DNA of 64,000 nt from NCBI GenBank assembly GCA_963715635.1, contig OY970261.1, positions 2,480,001-2,544,000 of the forward strand, written 5' to 3'. This stretch comes from JAPKZH01 sp963715635. Lineage in GTDB: Bacteria; Acidobacteriota; Aminicenantia; Aminicenantales; UBA4085. The position numbers and the translations under genes are program-made. Shown here piece after piece: positions 35,464 through 44,915 of this stretch; position 1 is the first letter of the stretch, and each line of letters opens with the position of its first letter. The notes beneath the pieces were generated by a model. The model did no database searches. It was given only the letters and a program-made list of their open reading frames with translations, and was not told where the DNA came from.

Positions 35464-38400
35464 TTATGTTTTTCTCGTTCTGGCCAGAAAAGCGTCGAGA
35501 TACGTATAGATGACCGGGGTCACGAAAAGCGTGACCAGTTGGGAAAACAGCAGTCCTCCGACAACGGCCAGGCCCAGCGGCCGCCGCGCTTCCGCTCCCG
35601 CTCCCAATCCCAAGGCGATCGGCAGGGTGCCGAATAGAGTGGCCATGGTGGTCATCATGATCGGCCGAAACCGGATGACGCACGCCTCAAAGATCGAGTC
35701 AAAAGCGTTTTTCCCTTCCTTTCTTTGAGCGGCCAGGGCGAAGTCGATCATCATGATGCCGTTTTTCTTCACCAAGCCGACCAGCATGATCACGCCGACA
35801 TAGCCGTAAATGCTGAGTTCGGTCCGGAAGATCATTAGAGTGGCCAAGGCGCCAAACCCGGCAAACGGAAGCGCCGAAAGGATCGTCAAGGGATGGACAA
35901 AGCTTTCGTAGAGAATTCCCAGGATAATATAAATGATGACGACCGTCATGATGAGCAGAAGACCCAGGCCCTGGAGCGAAGATTGAAAAGCCTGGGCCGT
36001 CCCCTGGAAGTTGGTGCTGATCGAGGTGGGGAGGTTCTCGCGGGCGAGCTTGGTGATATCGTTTACAGCATCGCCGATGGATACGCCGGGCTTGAGATTG
36101 AAGGAGATGGTGACAGATGGAATCTGGCCGGAATGGTTGACCGAAAGCGGCCCAATCGTCCTGGTTAAGGCCGCCACGGCGTCCAGAGGAACAAGAATAT
36201 TCTGAGAGGAAAGAATATAAAGCTTGGAGAGCTGGGACGGGTCTCGCTGGTATTGCGGTTCAAGCTCCATGATCACCCAGTACTGGTTATTGGGCGCGTA
36301 GATCGTCGAAACCTGGCGCTGGCCGTAGCAGTAATAGAGAGCATCTTCCACTTGCATCGGGGAAACCCCCAAGGCCAGGGCTTTGTCACGGTCGACTTCA
36401 ACGTTCACCTGGGGGTTCTGAAGCTGCATATCGCTGGTGACGTCCTGCAGCCCTGGGAGTTGGCGGACCTTGGCTTCAAAGAGGGTCGCAGACTGGTAAA
36501 GACTGTCTGTATCAGGGCTTTGGAGCGTGAATTGGTAAAGACTCTTGGTAAATCGCGCCCCGATCTGGACCGGCGGAGGATTTTGGAGAAACGTATTAAT
36601 TCCCGGGACCACCGCAAGTTTTGGCCTCAATTGCTCGATAATTTGGTCGACGCTCAGTTTCCGGTCGGAACGCGGCTTCGCCAGAACAAACATCCGCCCG
36701 GCGTTGGTCGCGCTGACTCCGCCTATGCTCGAGACAAAAGCCGAGATATTCGGGTTCTGAACCATCAGGTCCGCCACGGCGTGCTGATGTTTGGCCATCG
36801 CCTCGAAAGAGATCCCTTGAGCCGCTTCGGTGACGGCATTGAACTGTCCCGTATCTTCGCTGGGGATGAAGCCCTTGGGGATCTTGATGAACAGGAAGAA
36901 CATGATGATGAGAATGACGGCGGAAAAGGCCATCACCGGACGCCGGTGCCTCAAGGCCCACTTCAGGCTGACCTTGTAGACTTCAAGCATGCCTCGAATA
37001 AACTTCTCGATCGAAATATACAGCCTGCCGTGCCGGATCTGCCCGGGGGCTCGCAGGACCCGGCTGCTGACCATCGGTGTGAGCGTCAAGGACACGAAAC
37101 CTGAAAAAAGGACCGCCGCAGCGATCGTTATCGCAAATTCATGAAACAATCTTCCCAAAATACCCCCCATAAAAAGGATGGGGATGAAAACGGCGGCCAG
37201 GCTGAGGGTCATGGAGACGATCGTAAAGCTGATTTCCTGGGAGCCTTTGAGCGTCGCCTCCATGACCCCCTCGCCCAACTCCTGATGACGGAAAATATTC
37301 TCGAGCATGACGATGGCATCATCCACCAGGAAGCCGATGGAAAGCGTGAGGGCCATCAACGAAAGATTGTTCAGGGTGTACCCGAACAAATACATGACCG
37401 CAAAAGTCCCCATGATCGAAAAGGGCAGGGCGAGGCTGGGAATCACCGTGGCCGATAAATTCCTTAGAAAAAAGAATATGACCAGGATGACCAAGACGAC
37501 GGCCAGCAAGAGAGTGAATTCCACGTCATTGACGGAGTCGCGAATCGATTGTGACCTGTCAAAGAGGATCTGGAAATCGACCGAGGCAGGCAGCTGCTCC
37601 CTGAATATGGGGAGGAGCTTTTTTATGGCCGTCGCTACCTGGACCGTGTTCGTCCCGGGCTGGCGCTGAATCGCGAGCATGAGGGACCGCTGCCGGCCTT
37701 GCTTGGTATAATACCAGGCCGCGACCTTGTCATTCTGGACGCTGTCGATGACCCGCCCCAATTCTTTCAGCCGGATGGGGGAACCGTTGCGATAAGTCAC
37801 CACGAGGTCGCGGTAGGCCGAGGCGTTGAACAGCTGACCATTCGACTCAATGGTGAAAGCCTGGTTCAGGCCGTACAGAATCCCCGTCGGCAGGTTGACA
37901 TTCCCATTCGCGACGGCCCCGGCCACCTGGTCAATCCCGACTCCCCGCGAAGCGAGCGAATCCGGGTTGAGCTGGATGCGGACGGCATAGAGCTGTGAGC
38001 CATACACTTGGACTTGGGCAACGCCGCTGACCATGGATATGCGCTGGGCCATCATGGTTTCGCCATAGTCATCAAGGGTGGAAAGAGGGAGAGTGGGAGA
38101 TGTCAGGACGAGGAATAGAATCGGAGAAGAGGCAGGATTGACCTTCTGGTAAGCGGGAGGGGCGGGCATATTCAAGGGCAATTGCCGCTGGGCTCTCGAG
38201 ACCGCGGCTTGAACGTCCTGCGCCGCCGCGTCCAAGTTCCGGCGGAGAGAAAATTGAAGAGTGATCTGGGTGCTTCCCAAGAAATTCGTAGAGGTCATGG
38301 AATCCAGGCCGTCGATCGTCGAAAATTGTTTCTCTAGAGGCGTGGCCACGGAAGAGGCCATGGTCTCGGGCCCGGCGCCGGGAAGGCCGGCAGAAACCAG

Positions 38401-38535
38401 GATGGTGGGAAAATCGACGTTGGGCAGGTCATTGACCGGCAGGAGCCGGAAGGCCATGACTCCAAAGATAAGGATGGCCAGCATGACTAGCGTCGTCATA
38501 ACCGGCCGCCGCACAAAGAGATGTGAAATACTCAT
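35464..38535 (-). CDS. RND multidrug efflux transporter (AcrB/HAE1 type)
   Basis: A 1023-residue proton-driven inner-membrane pump with twelve helices and two large periplasmic loops. The proton-relay residues are present: the DD pair in TM4 (LSIGFLVDDAIVMLE) and Lys in TM10 (VGLVKKNGIMMID). The N-terminal sequence SISHLFVRRPVMTTLVMLA is typical of HAE1 pumps. It exports lipophilic compounds through the adaptor and TolC. It is preceded by the adaptor gene 12 nt upstream and followed by the barrel gene. Confidence 0.96.
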   Translation of the reverse strand: MSISHLFVRRPVMTTLVMLAILIFGVMAFRLLPVNDLPNVDFPTILVSAGLPGAGPETMASSVATPLEKQFSTIDGLDSMTSTNFLGSTQITLQFSLRRNLDAAAQDVQAAVSRAQRQLPLNMPAPPAYQKVNPASSPILFLVLTSPTLPLSTLDDYGETMMAQRISMVSGVAQVQVYGSQLYAVRIQLNPDSLASRGVGIDQVAGAVANGNVNLPTGILYGLNQAFTIESNGQLFNASAYRDLVVTYRNGSPIRLKELGRVIDSVQNDKVAAWYYTKQGRQRSLMLAIQRQPGTNTVQVATAIKKLLPIFREQLPASVDFQILFDRSQSIRDSVNDVEFTLLLAVVLVILVIFFFLRNLSATVIPSLALPFSIMGTFAVMYLFGYTLNNLSLMALTLSIGFLVDDAIVMLENIFRHQELGEGVMEATLKGSQEISFTIVSMTLSLAAVFIPILFMGGILGRLFHEFAITIAAAVLFSGFVSLTLTPMVSSRVLRAPGQIRHGRLYISIEKFIRGMLEVYKVSLKWALRHRRPVMAFSAVILIIMFFLFIKIPKGFIPSEDTGQFNAVTEAAQGISFEAMAKHQHAVADLMVQNPNISAFVSSIGGVSATNAGRMFVLAKPRSDRKLSVDQIIEQLRPKLAVVPGINTFLQNPPPVQIGARFTKSLYQFTLQSPDTDSLYQSATLFEAKVRQLPGLQDVTSDMQLQNPQVNVEVDRDKALALGVSPMQVEDALYYCYGQRQVSTIYAPNNQYWVIMELEPQYQRDPSQLSKLYILSSQNILVPLDAVAALTRTIGPLSVNHSGQIPSVTISFNLKPGVSIGDAVNDITKLARENLPTSISTNFQGTAQAFQSSLQGLGLLLIMTVVIIYIILGILYESFVHPLTILSALPFAGFGALATLMIFRTELSIYGYVGVIMLVGLVKKNGIMMIDFALAAQRKEGKNAFDSIFEACVIRFRPIMMTTMATLFGTLPIALGLGAGAEARRPLGLAVVGGLLFSQLVTLFVTPVIYTYLDAFLARTRKT

Positions 38536-38547
38536 GGCGGATTCCTC

Positions 38548-39717
38548 TTAAATGGCCTTCTTGATTTCGACCCGGGAACCCGGGACAAGCCTGATCTGGC
38601 CATCTGTGATGACCGTTTCTCCTGCCTTGAGTCCGGAACCTATGACTGTATTCTCCTCATAAACTCTCTCGACCCTCACCGGCCTCGATTCAACCGTGAA
38701 GTCGCTCTTCATGACCATCACGAATTGGCCGCTTTGGCCAGTTTGAATCGCCTGGGAGGGGACCACGATGACGTTATTTTCAATCGTCAGCGTCAAAACA
38801 ACATTGAGGAACTGGCCGGGCCAGAGAGCTTTGTCCGTGTTGGGAAAGGTGGCTTTGAGCTGAATCGTTCCCGTCGAAGTGTCGATGCCGTGATCCACAA
38901 ACGTCAGAACGCCCGGCACCGGAGCTTCCTTATCATTGACGATCGCTTCGGTCTTCAGCTCGCCCTGGGCCATGAATTTCTTGATCAGAGGCAGATTCTG
39001 TTCTGGAACCGAGAAAGCCACGTAAATCGGGCTTATTTGATAGATGACCACGAGCGCCGTGGTGTCGTTAGCCTTAACCAGGTTTCCGGGATAAACCATG
39101 AGGTTTCCCGTGCGTCCATCAATAGGAGAGCGAATCAAGCAGTATTCGAGCTGAAGACGCATATTATCAACGGAAGCTTCGTCGGCACTGATCGAGGCTC
39201 TGAGGACATCGGAATTGACTCGAAGCTGGTCATAACGTTCTTTTGTTACATAATCTTTTTCGGCGAGTCCGGCATAGCGGCCGAGCTCGTCGTCGGCGTT
39301 CTTCAAAAGAGTCCTGTCTTTGGCCAAATTGGCTTCGGCCTGTTTCAGGGCAATCTCATACGGCCGGGGGTCGATTTTGAAAAGCAAATCGCCTTTTTTC
39401 ACGGCCTGCCCCTCCTGGAAATAAACCTCGATCATCTGTCCTCCGACCTGGGCTTTGACCTGAACGATCGAGGTGGCCTCGACATTTCCGATCGCCCGGA
39501 TCTGCAGAGGAACATTCTTTTCGACGGTTGTGGCCACGCTGACGGGATTGGCAGGCCCTTGTCGGGCTCCTCCTTTTTCCCGTCCCTTGGACGAACAGCC
39601 CGTGGACAGGAGCAGACCGATGAGCAGAAGGAAAACGCCGATGCTTCCGAGAAAACAGCGATTCAAAATAGTTTTGTGAAGTTTCAAACGAATCATCTCC
39701 GAGGTCATCATAATCAT
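38548..39717 (-). CDS. RND periplasmic adaptor (membrane fusion protein), lipoprotein
   Basis: A 389-residue adaptor with lipobox LLSTGC, a lipoyl half-motif (VQVKAQVGGQMIEVYFQEGQ), an alpha-helical hairpin (~100-175), a beta-barrel domain and a C-terminal membrane-proximal domain (TVITDGQIRLVPGSRVEIKK). It bridges the pump and TolC. Its ATG overlaps the tolC stop by 4 nt. Confidence 0.94.
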   Translation of the reverse strand: MIMMTSEMIRLKLHKTILNRCFLGSIGVFLLLIGLLLSTGCSSKGREKGGARQGPANPVSVATTVEKNVPLQIRAIGNVEATSIVQVKAQVGGQMIEVYFQEGQAVKKGDLLFKIDPRPYEIALKQAEANLAKDRTLLKNADDELGRYAGLAEKDYVTKERYDQLRVNSDVLRASISADEASVDNMRLQLEYCLIRSPIDGRTGNLMVYPGNLVKANDTTALVVIYQISPIYVAFSVPEQNLPLIKKFMAQGELKTEAIVNDKEAPVPGVLTFVDHGIDTSTGTIQLKATFPNTDKALWPGQFLNVVLTLTIENNVIVVPSQAIQTGQSGQFVMVMKSDFTVESRPVRVERVYEENTVIGSGLKAGETVITDGQIRLVPGSRVEIKKAI

Positions 39718-41252
39718 CTGTCTCCTTTGTCAGTCCCGCGGGGAACGGTGCCGGCGGGCGCTTTATCGGGAAGTTCGAGCGTTCCCGTATCGTGAGCGAA
39801 TTGGACTAAAGACAATAGCCAGTCGGTTTTGGCCTGGACAAGCTGGACCCGGCCGCCTTCCAGAGAACTCTGCGCTGCGAGGAGGTCTAAGATGCTGCCC
39901 ACGCCCGCTTTGTAACCAGCGAGGGAGACCTGGTAGGATTGTTGAGCCGTATCATAGAGGTCCTGGGCGGTCTTGATCCTTTGAGCCGCTGTCTTGGTGT
40001 TGTAATAGCCCGTCCATACCTGAAGGACAATATCTTGTTCGAGCTTCTTCAACAGTGCCTGGGCTGTTTCAGCATCCATCTTGGCTTGCAGCACCTGGTA
40101 AGCATTGGAAAAACCCCTAGAGAGCGGAATGTCCAAAAGGACCGCGGCGCTTAAAGAACTGCTCGAAGCCGGGGTGCTGTAATAGACCCTGCCGATGCTC
40201 CCGCTGGCGGCGAGGGTTGGGAGGCCCTCCGATTGCACATTTCGAATATGGGCTTCTGCCCTGAAAACTAGAGACCGGGCGGCGGCCAAGTCAGGCCTTT
40301 TCGACTGGGCCTCGTTTATGAAGCGTTCGACTTCGCCCGACACTTGTTCCAGGGGAAGCGAAGACGGCAATTCATCGGCGACTTCAAAGCTCGTGTTTGC
40401 AGGCAAGCCGGTGGAATTGGCCAGGGCTCCCTTGAACGTTTGGATCAGGCCTTGGGTGGAAATCAAATCCAACTGGGCGCGAGAAAGGGCCGTTTTAGCC
40501 TGAAGGACGTCGGCGACGGTCGCCACGCCCGCCTGGTGCCGCTGATTGGCCGCATCCAGGTTGGCCTCAGCTTCTTTCAGAGTCGCTTCTTGGGCCTTCA
40601 AGAGTTCTTTGGCGGTCAGGTACTGATAGTAATTCTGCTCGATTTGAAGGACGACGCTCTGAATGGCGGTATTCTGCGTCCAATTGGCCGCGGCAAGGGC
40701 CTGACGCGCTTCCTCGATGCCCGCCTGCCTTCCCCCGAAGTCCAGGAGGAGATAGCTGAGGCTGGCGGTCGGACTAAAGTTGCTGTAATCGTAGCTAAAT
40801 CGGCCGCCAAAAGCAGACCCTTTTGTCTTGGCAGCATTCAGGTCAACGAAGATCCTTGGAAAGTACAAGCTGCGGGCGACCCCCAGCACTGCAGCCGCGG
40901 AACGGGCCGCCCCCCAGGCCGCCCGGGTCTGCATATTATTGCTGAGGCCGATATCGACGAGGTTAACAAGAGTCCAATTTTGCTTTGAGGAAAGAAGATC
41001 CGGCGGAATCTGGAGAGGCGGAGGTGTGAGAACTGGCTGCTTGGCGAGCGGAGGAGGCGTCCAAGGAACTTGCGGGGACGGAGCGGTTTCGTTGGTCAGG
41101 CTCTGGATGTGAATGCAGCCTGTGAGAATTAGGAACAAAAACGCGAGCCCCAGGAATTTATTCCCCGCCCTTAGCCTGAAGCGGGATCGATTTGCCTGCG
41201 ATGGCCGCTGGGGCGAGCTGGCGGCCTGAAAAACGTTGTCAGAACTTCGCAT
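39714..41252 (-). CDS. TolC-family outer-membrane efflux protein, lipoprotein
   Basis: A 512-residue outer-membrane factor with lipobox LILTGC and two TolC repeats (~70-280, ~290-500) full of heptad coiled-coil helices (LLKAQEATLKEAEANLDAA; LYDTAQQSYQVSLAGYKAG). It forms the trimeric exit duct. First gene of the efflux operon; a sigma-54 promoter at 41279-41295 places the predicted mRNA start only ~16 nt before the ATG, right at an AGGAGG Shine-Dalgarno. Confidence 0.94.
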   Translation of the reverse strand: MRSSDNVFQAASSPQRPSQANRSRFRLRAGNKFLGLAFLFLILTGCIHIQSLTNETAPSPQVPWTPPPLAKQPVLTPPPLQIPPDLLSSKQNWTLVNLVDIGLSNNMQTRAAWGAARSAAAVLGVARSLYFPRIFVDLNAAKTKGSAFGGRFSYDYSNFSPTASLSYLLLDFGGRQAGIEEARQALAAANWTQNTAIQSVVLQIEQNYYQYLTAKELLKAQEATLKEAEANLDAANQRHQAGVATVADVLQAKTALSRAQLDLISTQGLIQTFKGALANSTGLPANTSFEVADELPSSLPLEQVSGEVERFINEAQSKRPDLAAARSLVFRAEAHIRNVQSEGLPTLAASGSIGRVYYSTPASSSSLSAAVLLDIPLSRGFSNAYQVLQAKMDAETAQALLKKLEQDIVLQVWTGYYNTKTAAQRIKTAQDLYDTAQQSYQVSLAGYKAGVGSILDLLAAQSSLEGGRVQLVQAKTDWLLSLVQFAHDTGTLELPDKAPAGTVPRGTDKGDR

Positions 41253-41278
41253 GCTTGGCCTCCTCCTCTATAATAAAG

Positions 41279-41295
41279 AGCAATAATCATGCCAG
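41279..41295 (-). promoter_or_regulatory. Sigma-54 promoter of the tolC-adaptor-RND operon
   Basis: On the minus strand CTGGCATGATTATTGCT: GG and GC separated by exactly ten bases, with the CTGGCA -24 and TTGCT -12 boxes. Predicted start near 41268, 16 nt before the ATG. Confidence 0.8.
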
Positions 41296-41387
41296 ATCGT
41301 GAAGCAAAATTCTGGATTGAACAAGTGAAAAAATATAATATACTCTTTTTTTTCGTAACCAGCCAGATTTGAAGAGTCCTTGGATAC

Positions 41388-41786
41388 CTATCCCGTAACG
41401 ATGACGTCCCCTTCTTTGAGGTCGCCGCTTACGATCTCTGTATAGACATTATCGGTGATGCCCGTCTTGATCAAAACGGGCATCAATTTCTTGTTTGGTC
41501 TTTGGATCCAGACAAACGGAATTCGTCTGGCCCCAGTCTGCGTCGGGGCGGCCTTATCTGTCGGCTTATTGCTTGGCCTCAGCGCTGCCCCTGCGGGTCG
41601 ATATCTCAAGGCTCCGTTCGGGATCTTTAAAACATTTCGCGCCTCGGCCGTGACGATGGACACCGTGGCCGTCATGCCCGGCATCAGCTTGCGTTGGTTT
41701 CCCCCTCTCCCCAGAAGGAAAACACCACAGACAACAATGATCACGACAGCCAAGATGACGATGGTCCAAACAATTTTCTTTTTCAT
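41388..41786 (-). pseudogene. MacA-like adaptor remnant with the middle deleted
   Basis: The 132-residue frame has the N-terminal membrane helix of a MacA-type adaptor (KKKIVWTIVILAVVIIVVCG) joined within ten residues to the C-terminal part (PGMTATVSIVTAEARNVLKIP ... MPVLIKTGITDN...EGDVIVTG). The lipoyl, hairpin and most barrel segments (about 250 residues in MacA) are absent, and it stops just after VTG. It still has a GAGGAGG Shine-Dalgarno and an open frame. It cannot work as a normal adaptor; either it is a relic of an in-frame deletion or a minimal derivative. No macB is nearby. Confidence 0.65.
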
Positions 41787-41877
41787 GGTTCCTCCTCAAA
41801 AAAAAGCGAGAGCCTGTTTTTCGTTTTTTCTTTGTTGAAGCCGATCCTAATTTTTCTCATGGAAATCGTCTTTCTCT

Positions 41878-42120
41878 TCATTTCGACTGCGGGGCGCCGA
41901 AAAATCGCTTGAAGAACTCCTCTCCAAAAAAGTCTTTGAAGGCATCATCGGGCATCCCGAACGGACTTTTGACTTGGACGATCTGCTCGGCGAAGATAGA
42001 GACCACCGAGCGGCTCACCTGAGCCGAAGCGGTTTCAAACGTATCACTGAGCTGCTGGATTAAAGCGCGGGCTTGGGGACAGCCTTTTTTATTAAATTCA
42101 ATCAGGCTTGTCATTCTCAT
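41878..42120 (-). pseudogene. Truncated Do-protease (HtrA-like) N-terminus
   Basis: An 80-residue frame with AAGGAG Shine-Dalgarno and a perfect sigma-54 promoter upstream. The sequence SVVSIFAEQIVQVKSPFGMP and FKDFFGEEFFKRFFGAP matches the region just before the protease domain of Do/HtrA proteins (SVV...IFAEQ; FFGxEFFKRFFG), but it stops before any catalytic residue. It has no signal peptide. Probably the start of a former HtrA-like gene whose remainder was deleted together with part of the adaptor gene downstream. Confidence 0.6.
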
Positions 42121-42185
42121 GGCTCGACTCCTTGAACCGCTTTAAGACATTTTCAAAAATCGATATCCACATTCTACACAATAAA

Positions 42186-42202
42186 CGCAAAAAACATGCC
42201 AA
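42186..42202 (-). promoter_or_regulatory. Sigma-54 promoter of the HtrA-like remnant
   Basis: Minus strand TTGGCATGTTTTTTGCG with GG-N10-GC spacing, matching the consensus at both boxes. It drives a gene that is now only an 80-codon stub. The surrounding spacer 42121-42782 (662 nt) otherwise holds the palindrome at 42565 and the promoter-like site at 42680; short frames there show no family similarity. Confidence 0.8.
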
Positions 42203-42564
42203 AATATCCAACGCTGACGAATGACATCTTTCCCCCGAGCGCCCCCCTTTTACGACAGACAAAAATATCAAGATTTCGCGGAAAATGTATCGCCGTTCAG
42301 GACAAAATCCTGTGAAATTGGATAAACGCCTGGTTCCAGAAATGTGCCAAATAGTTGATAATAAGCCAGCCTGGATATTCAGAAACATCTCCAAACTCAT
42401 CTGGGCGATTTGGTCCAGCATTTCCTCGATGCCGTCAATGTGCTTGTCCTCTTTCGGACATCTCGGCACGGACCATATACTGGTTCACGGTGATAAGCTC
42501 AACGTTTTGAGACGAGAAGCCTTGGTCTCCGATTGAACCCTGCTTTCTGGAAGGAAATTTATTG

Positions 42565-42575
42565 CTGCTCAGCAG
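42565..42575. promoter_or_regulatory. Candidate activator site CTGCTCAGCAG, copy 1
   Basis: Perfect 5-1-5 palindrome CTGCT-C-AGCAG followed by GAAAAATCC. The same core occurs at 49900-49912, also in the spacer between two sigma-54-type promoters. Placed ~105 nt upstream of the 42680 site, a distance typical of NtrC-type enhancer sites. Confidence 0.45.
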
Positions 42576-42679
42576 GAAAAATCCTATCAAACGGGATTTT
42601 CCATTCCCAACTGTCGGCCCCGGCAGCTTCTTTGAATTTTCCCTGACCTGGAAACGGGAATTCATTCTGGCCGTCGAAT

Positions 42680-42697
42680 TTGGCATATTTCTTGAAT
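42680..42697 (+). promoter_or_regulatory. Near-consensus sigma-54 site before the zinc-ribbon gene
   Basis: TTGGCATATTTCTTGAAT: a good -24 box and a TTGA in place of TTGC exactly ten bases after GG. The site at 49972 deviates in the same way. Confidence 0.5.
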
Positions 42698-42782
42698 ACA
42701 ATAACGCGGACGCGGGAATTCAAGATTCCCGGCGTCCGTATCGCGGAAAAAAAAGATGAAGGCCAAATAAAAGGAGGCTACG

Positions 42783-42986
42783 ATGGGAGAGCGATGTCCA
42801 TTTTGCTGGGGCCAGAATATAAAACACGTCGGTGCGCTTCCCAAGGACCGCCCGTCCGGGACGAACGGGCATCTCCTGGAATGCCAGGATTGTGAGAAGT
42901 GGTATTGGGCGCGTGGTGGAGCCGAGGCGGCTGCCTTGTTTATGCACTGCGAGAACGTCCTTCCTGCGTCCTCAGCGTTGTTATGA
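42783..42986 (+). CDS. Small zinc-ribbon protein
   Basis: A 67-residue protein with two CxxC knuckles (RCPFCWG at 4-7 and ECQDCEKWYW at ~34-37), typical of a rubredoxin- or zinc-ribbon-like fold binding one metal. The ATG has AGGAGG eight bases upstream and a sigma-54-like site at 42680, which supports it as a real gene. Function unknown; the metal-site and neighbours suggest a stress or redox role. Confidence 0.65.
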   Translation: MGERCPFCWGQNIKHVGALPKDRPSGTNGHLLECQDCEKWYWARGGAEAAALFMHCENVLPASSALL

Positions 42987-43199
42987 AGAGATCAGGGAGA
43001 TCGTTCTTTCGGCAGGAAACGGATTCCCCAGAAGACGACTGGCCGAGTTCAATCATCTTTGCGCCGAATGCCCCAACGGTCGTTTCGTGCCGGACCGGGA
43101 TTTTCATTCGCGGCCGAAAAACCCTCTTCTGAGCTCCATTTAGCCGTCATGGTTTTTAACAAAATAGAGACGATGCTGGTGAGTGTGATGGCCCCTCCA

Positions 43200-43251
43200 G
43201 CGGCCGGAGGTTGCGGCCGATCCTAGGATGGATCGGCTGCCCTCCGGCCGC
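43200..43251. repeat. Long GC-rich hairpin upstream of sulfotransferase 2
   Basis: GCGGCCGGAGG (43200-43210) pairs with CCTCCGGCCGC (43241-43251), and inside it GCCGATCC pairs with GGATCGGC. No T-run follows. It lies 63 nt before the ATG at 43314, in the otherwise gene-free spacer 42987-43313 (327 nt). Confidence 0.7.
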
Positions 43252-43313
43252 GTTAACAAGTCATTGCCCTGGAGGAATGGACGCTCTACCATAGAGAAGA
43301 AAAGGATGGATCG

Positions 43314-44915
43314 ATGAAAAAAACAAAATATCGCTGGATCATCTTTTGCCTTTCAATCTTTTCCCTTTTCGCCGGCTTCAAAATGGCTCTGCCTCAAACG
43401 CCCAGGCTTCGGCCCCGGCTCCTGAACTCCAATATCGCGGTCACTTTGAATCCCTACGGCCTAACCCCGTTGGCGGCTGTTGCCGATTTCACAACAGCGC
43501 TGAAATGCAATGTTCAAGTCCGGGTCCTGGGAGAGATCGAGGTCGTCAAGAACATCGAAGACAATAGCACCGTGCATTCGATCTCGATCCTGGGTCTCTA
43601 TCCAAACCGGCTCAACACGGTCATCCTGACGTTGTACGCTCACCATGGGACTCCCGAAACCCAAACATTGTCCATTCAAACGGATCCCCTTCCCTCTTTT
43701 TTGCCGGATATTGTGATCAACACGGCCATCCCCAGTCTGATGGAGCCGGGGATGAACCTCAGCACTCTTTCGATAGGAATGGGATTGAGCCTCAGCTATC
43801 CGATCATATCCGACCAAAACGGGGTCATCCGCTGGTTTTTGGATCTTTCCCAGTACAAAGGCTCGGGCCTGCCCTTTGAGAGAATCAAGGACGGAAATTT
43901 CGTTTTTGGAATTGGGGATTCCATTTACGAATATGATATGCTGGGAAAATTGGCCAATCAAATCCAAAAACCCGGATATAATTTTCACCACGATGTCAAA
44001 GAATTGCCCAACGGCAATTTTATCGCCTGCGTGGACAAGCAAGGAACGATGATCATCAACAGCCATGGGCTCATCAACAGCACGGGCGATCATATGATCG
44101 AAGTGGACCGGACAACAGGGTCGATTGTAACAGAGTTGGATCTGCGCAAGGTATTGGATGTCAGCCGAAACGAGCAAATCAATGCCACTGGAGACTGGTT
44201 TCACATGAATGGGCTTTGGTACAGCGCCAGCGATGATTGCTTTATCATCTCGGGAAGAAACCAGGGCGTGGTCAAAGTCACGCGGGACAACCAGTTGAAA
44301 TGGATCTTAGCCGCCCATCACGGCTGGGGAAATACGGGTTTTGACGGATCCGGTTTTGATCCAACGCCATTTTTATTGACCGCCGTGGACGCCAGCGGCA
44401 ATCCCTGTCCGTCACTCATTCAAGACGGTCTTGCGGGCGATGATGATTTTGACTGGACTTGGGGACAACATGCTCCCATGATCCTTCCCAACGGCGACTT
44501 TTTCATATTCGATAATGGATTTGAAAGGAATTTCTTGTTAGCCGGTCCTCTTTACTCAAGGGGCGTGGAGTATCGCATCGACGAGGATCATATGACTGCC
44601 CAACAAATTTGGGATTACGGCAAAGAACGGGGAGAAGATATGTACTCATCCATTATCAGCGATGTCAACTATTTGCCTCTCACCCAAAATCGTCTCATCG
44701 CGCCCGGGATTGTTCAAATGCCTTCCGGCTCGTATTCGAAAATCGTCGAGCTCTCCTATCCGGATAAAATGGTTGTTTTTGAAGCCACCATTAATTTCAA
44801 AAACTTCCTGCCTCCGGGAGGGCTGGTCGGGGGACGTTTTGACAACATCTTCCGCTCCCACCGCATATCGATTTATCCCTCACCCGAACCAGGGAATGGG
44901 AATATCTCACCTTGA
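43314..44915 (+). CDS. Arylsulfate sulfotransferase (ASST) family protein, paralogue 2
   Basis: A 533-residue homologue of the 32856-34424 gene with the same signal-like helix and domain order (Ig-like N-terminal domain, propeller). The catalytic set is again present: His in NFHHDV, His in DWFHMN, Arg in ISGRNQG and His in WGQHAPM. It has a 10-residue longer tail (SPEPGNGNISP). The pair is too divergent (about 70%) for a very recent duplication. Likely a PAPS-independent sulfotransferase acting on phenolic compounds outside the inner membrane. Confidence 0.85.
   Translation: MKKTKYRWIIFCLSIFSLFAGFKMALPQTPRLRPRLLNSNIAVTLNPYGLTPLAAVADFTTALKCNVQVRVLGEIEVVKNIEDNSTVHSISILGLYPNRLNTVILTLYAHHGTPETQTLSIQTDPLPSFLPDIVINTAIPSLMEPGMNLSTLSIGMGLSLSYPIISDQNGVIRWFLDLSQYKGSGLPFERIKDGNFVFGIGDSIYEYDMLGKLANQIQKPGYNFHHDVKELPNGNFIACVDKQGTMIINSHGLINSTGDHMIEVDRTTGSIVTELDLRKVLDVSRNEQINATGDWFHMNGLWYSASDDCFIISGRNQGVVKVTRDNQLKWILAAHHGWGNTGFDGSGFDPTPFLLTAVDASGNPCPSLIQDGLAGDDDFDWTWGQHAPMILPNGDFFIFDNGFERNFLLAGPLYSRGVEYRIDEDHMTAQQIWDYGKERGEDMYSSIISDVNYLPLTQNRLIAPGIVQMPSGSYSKIVELSYPDKMVVFEATINFKNFLPPGGLVGGRFDNIFRSHRISIYPSPEPGNGNISP

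Noticed and set aside
38725..39795. 356-codon + strand frame opposite the adaptor gene
   Set aside because: Shadow of the adaptor gene; no start signal and no family match.
42098..42469. Minus-strand frame between the HtrA-like remnant and the zinc-ribbon gene
   Set aside because: No Shine-Dalgarno, no domain, and it overlaps the sigma-54 promoter at 42186-42202.
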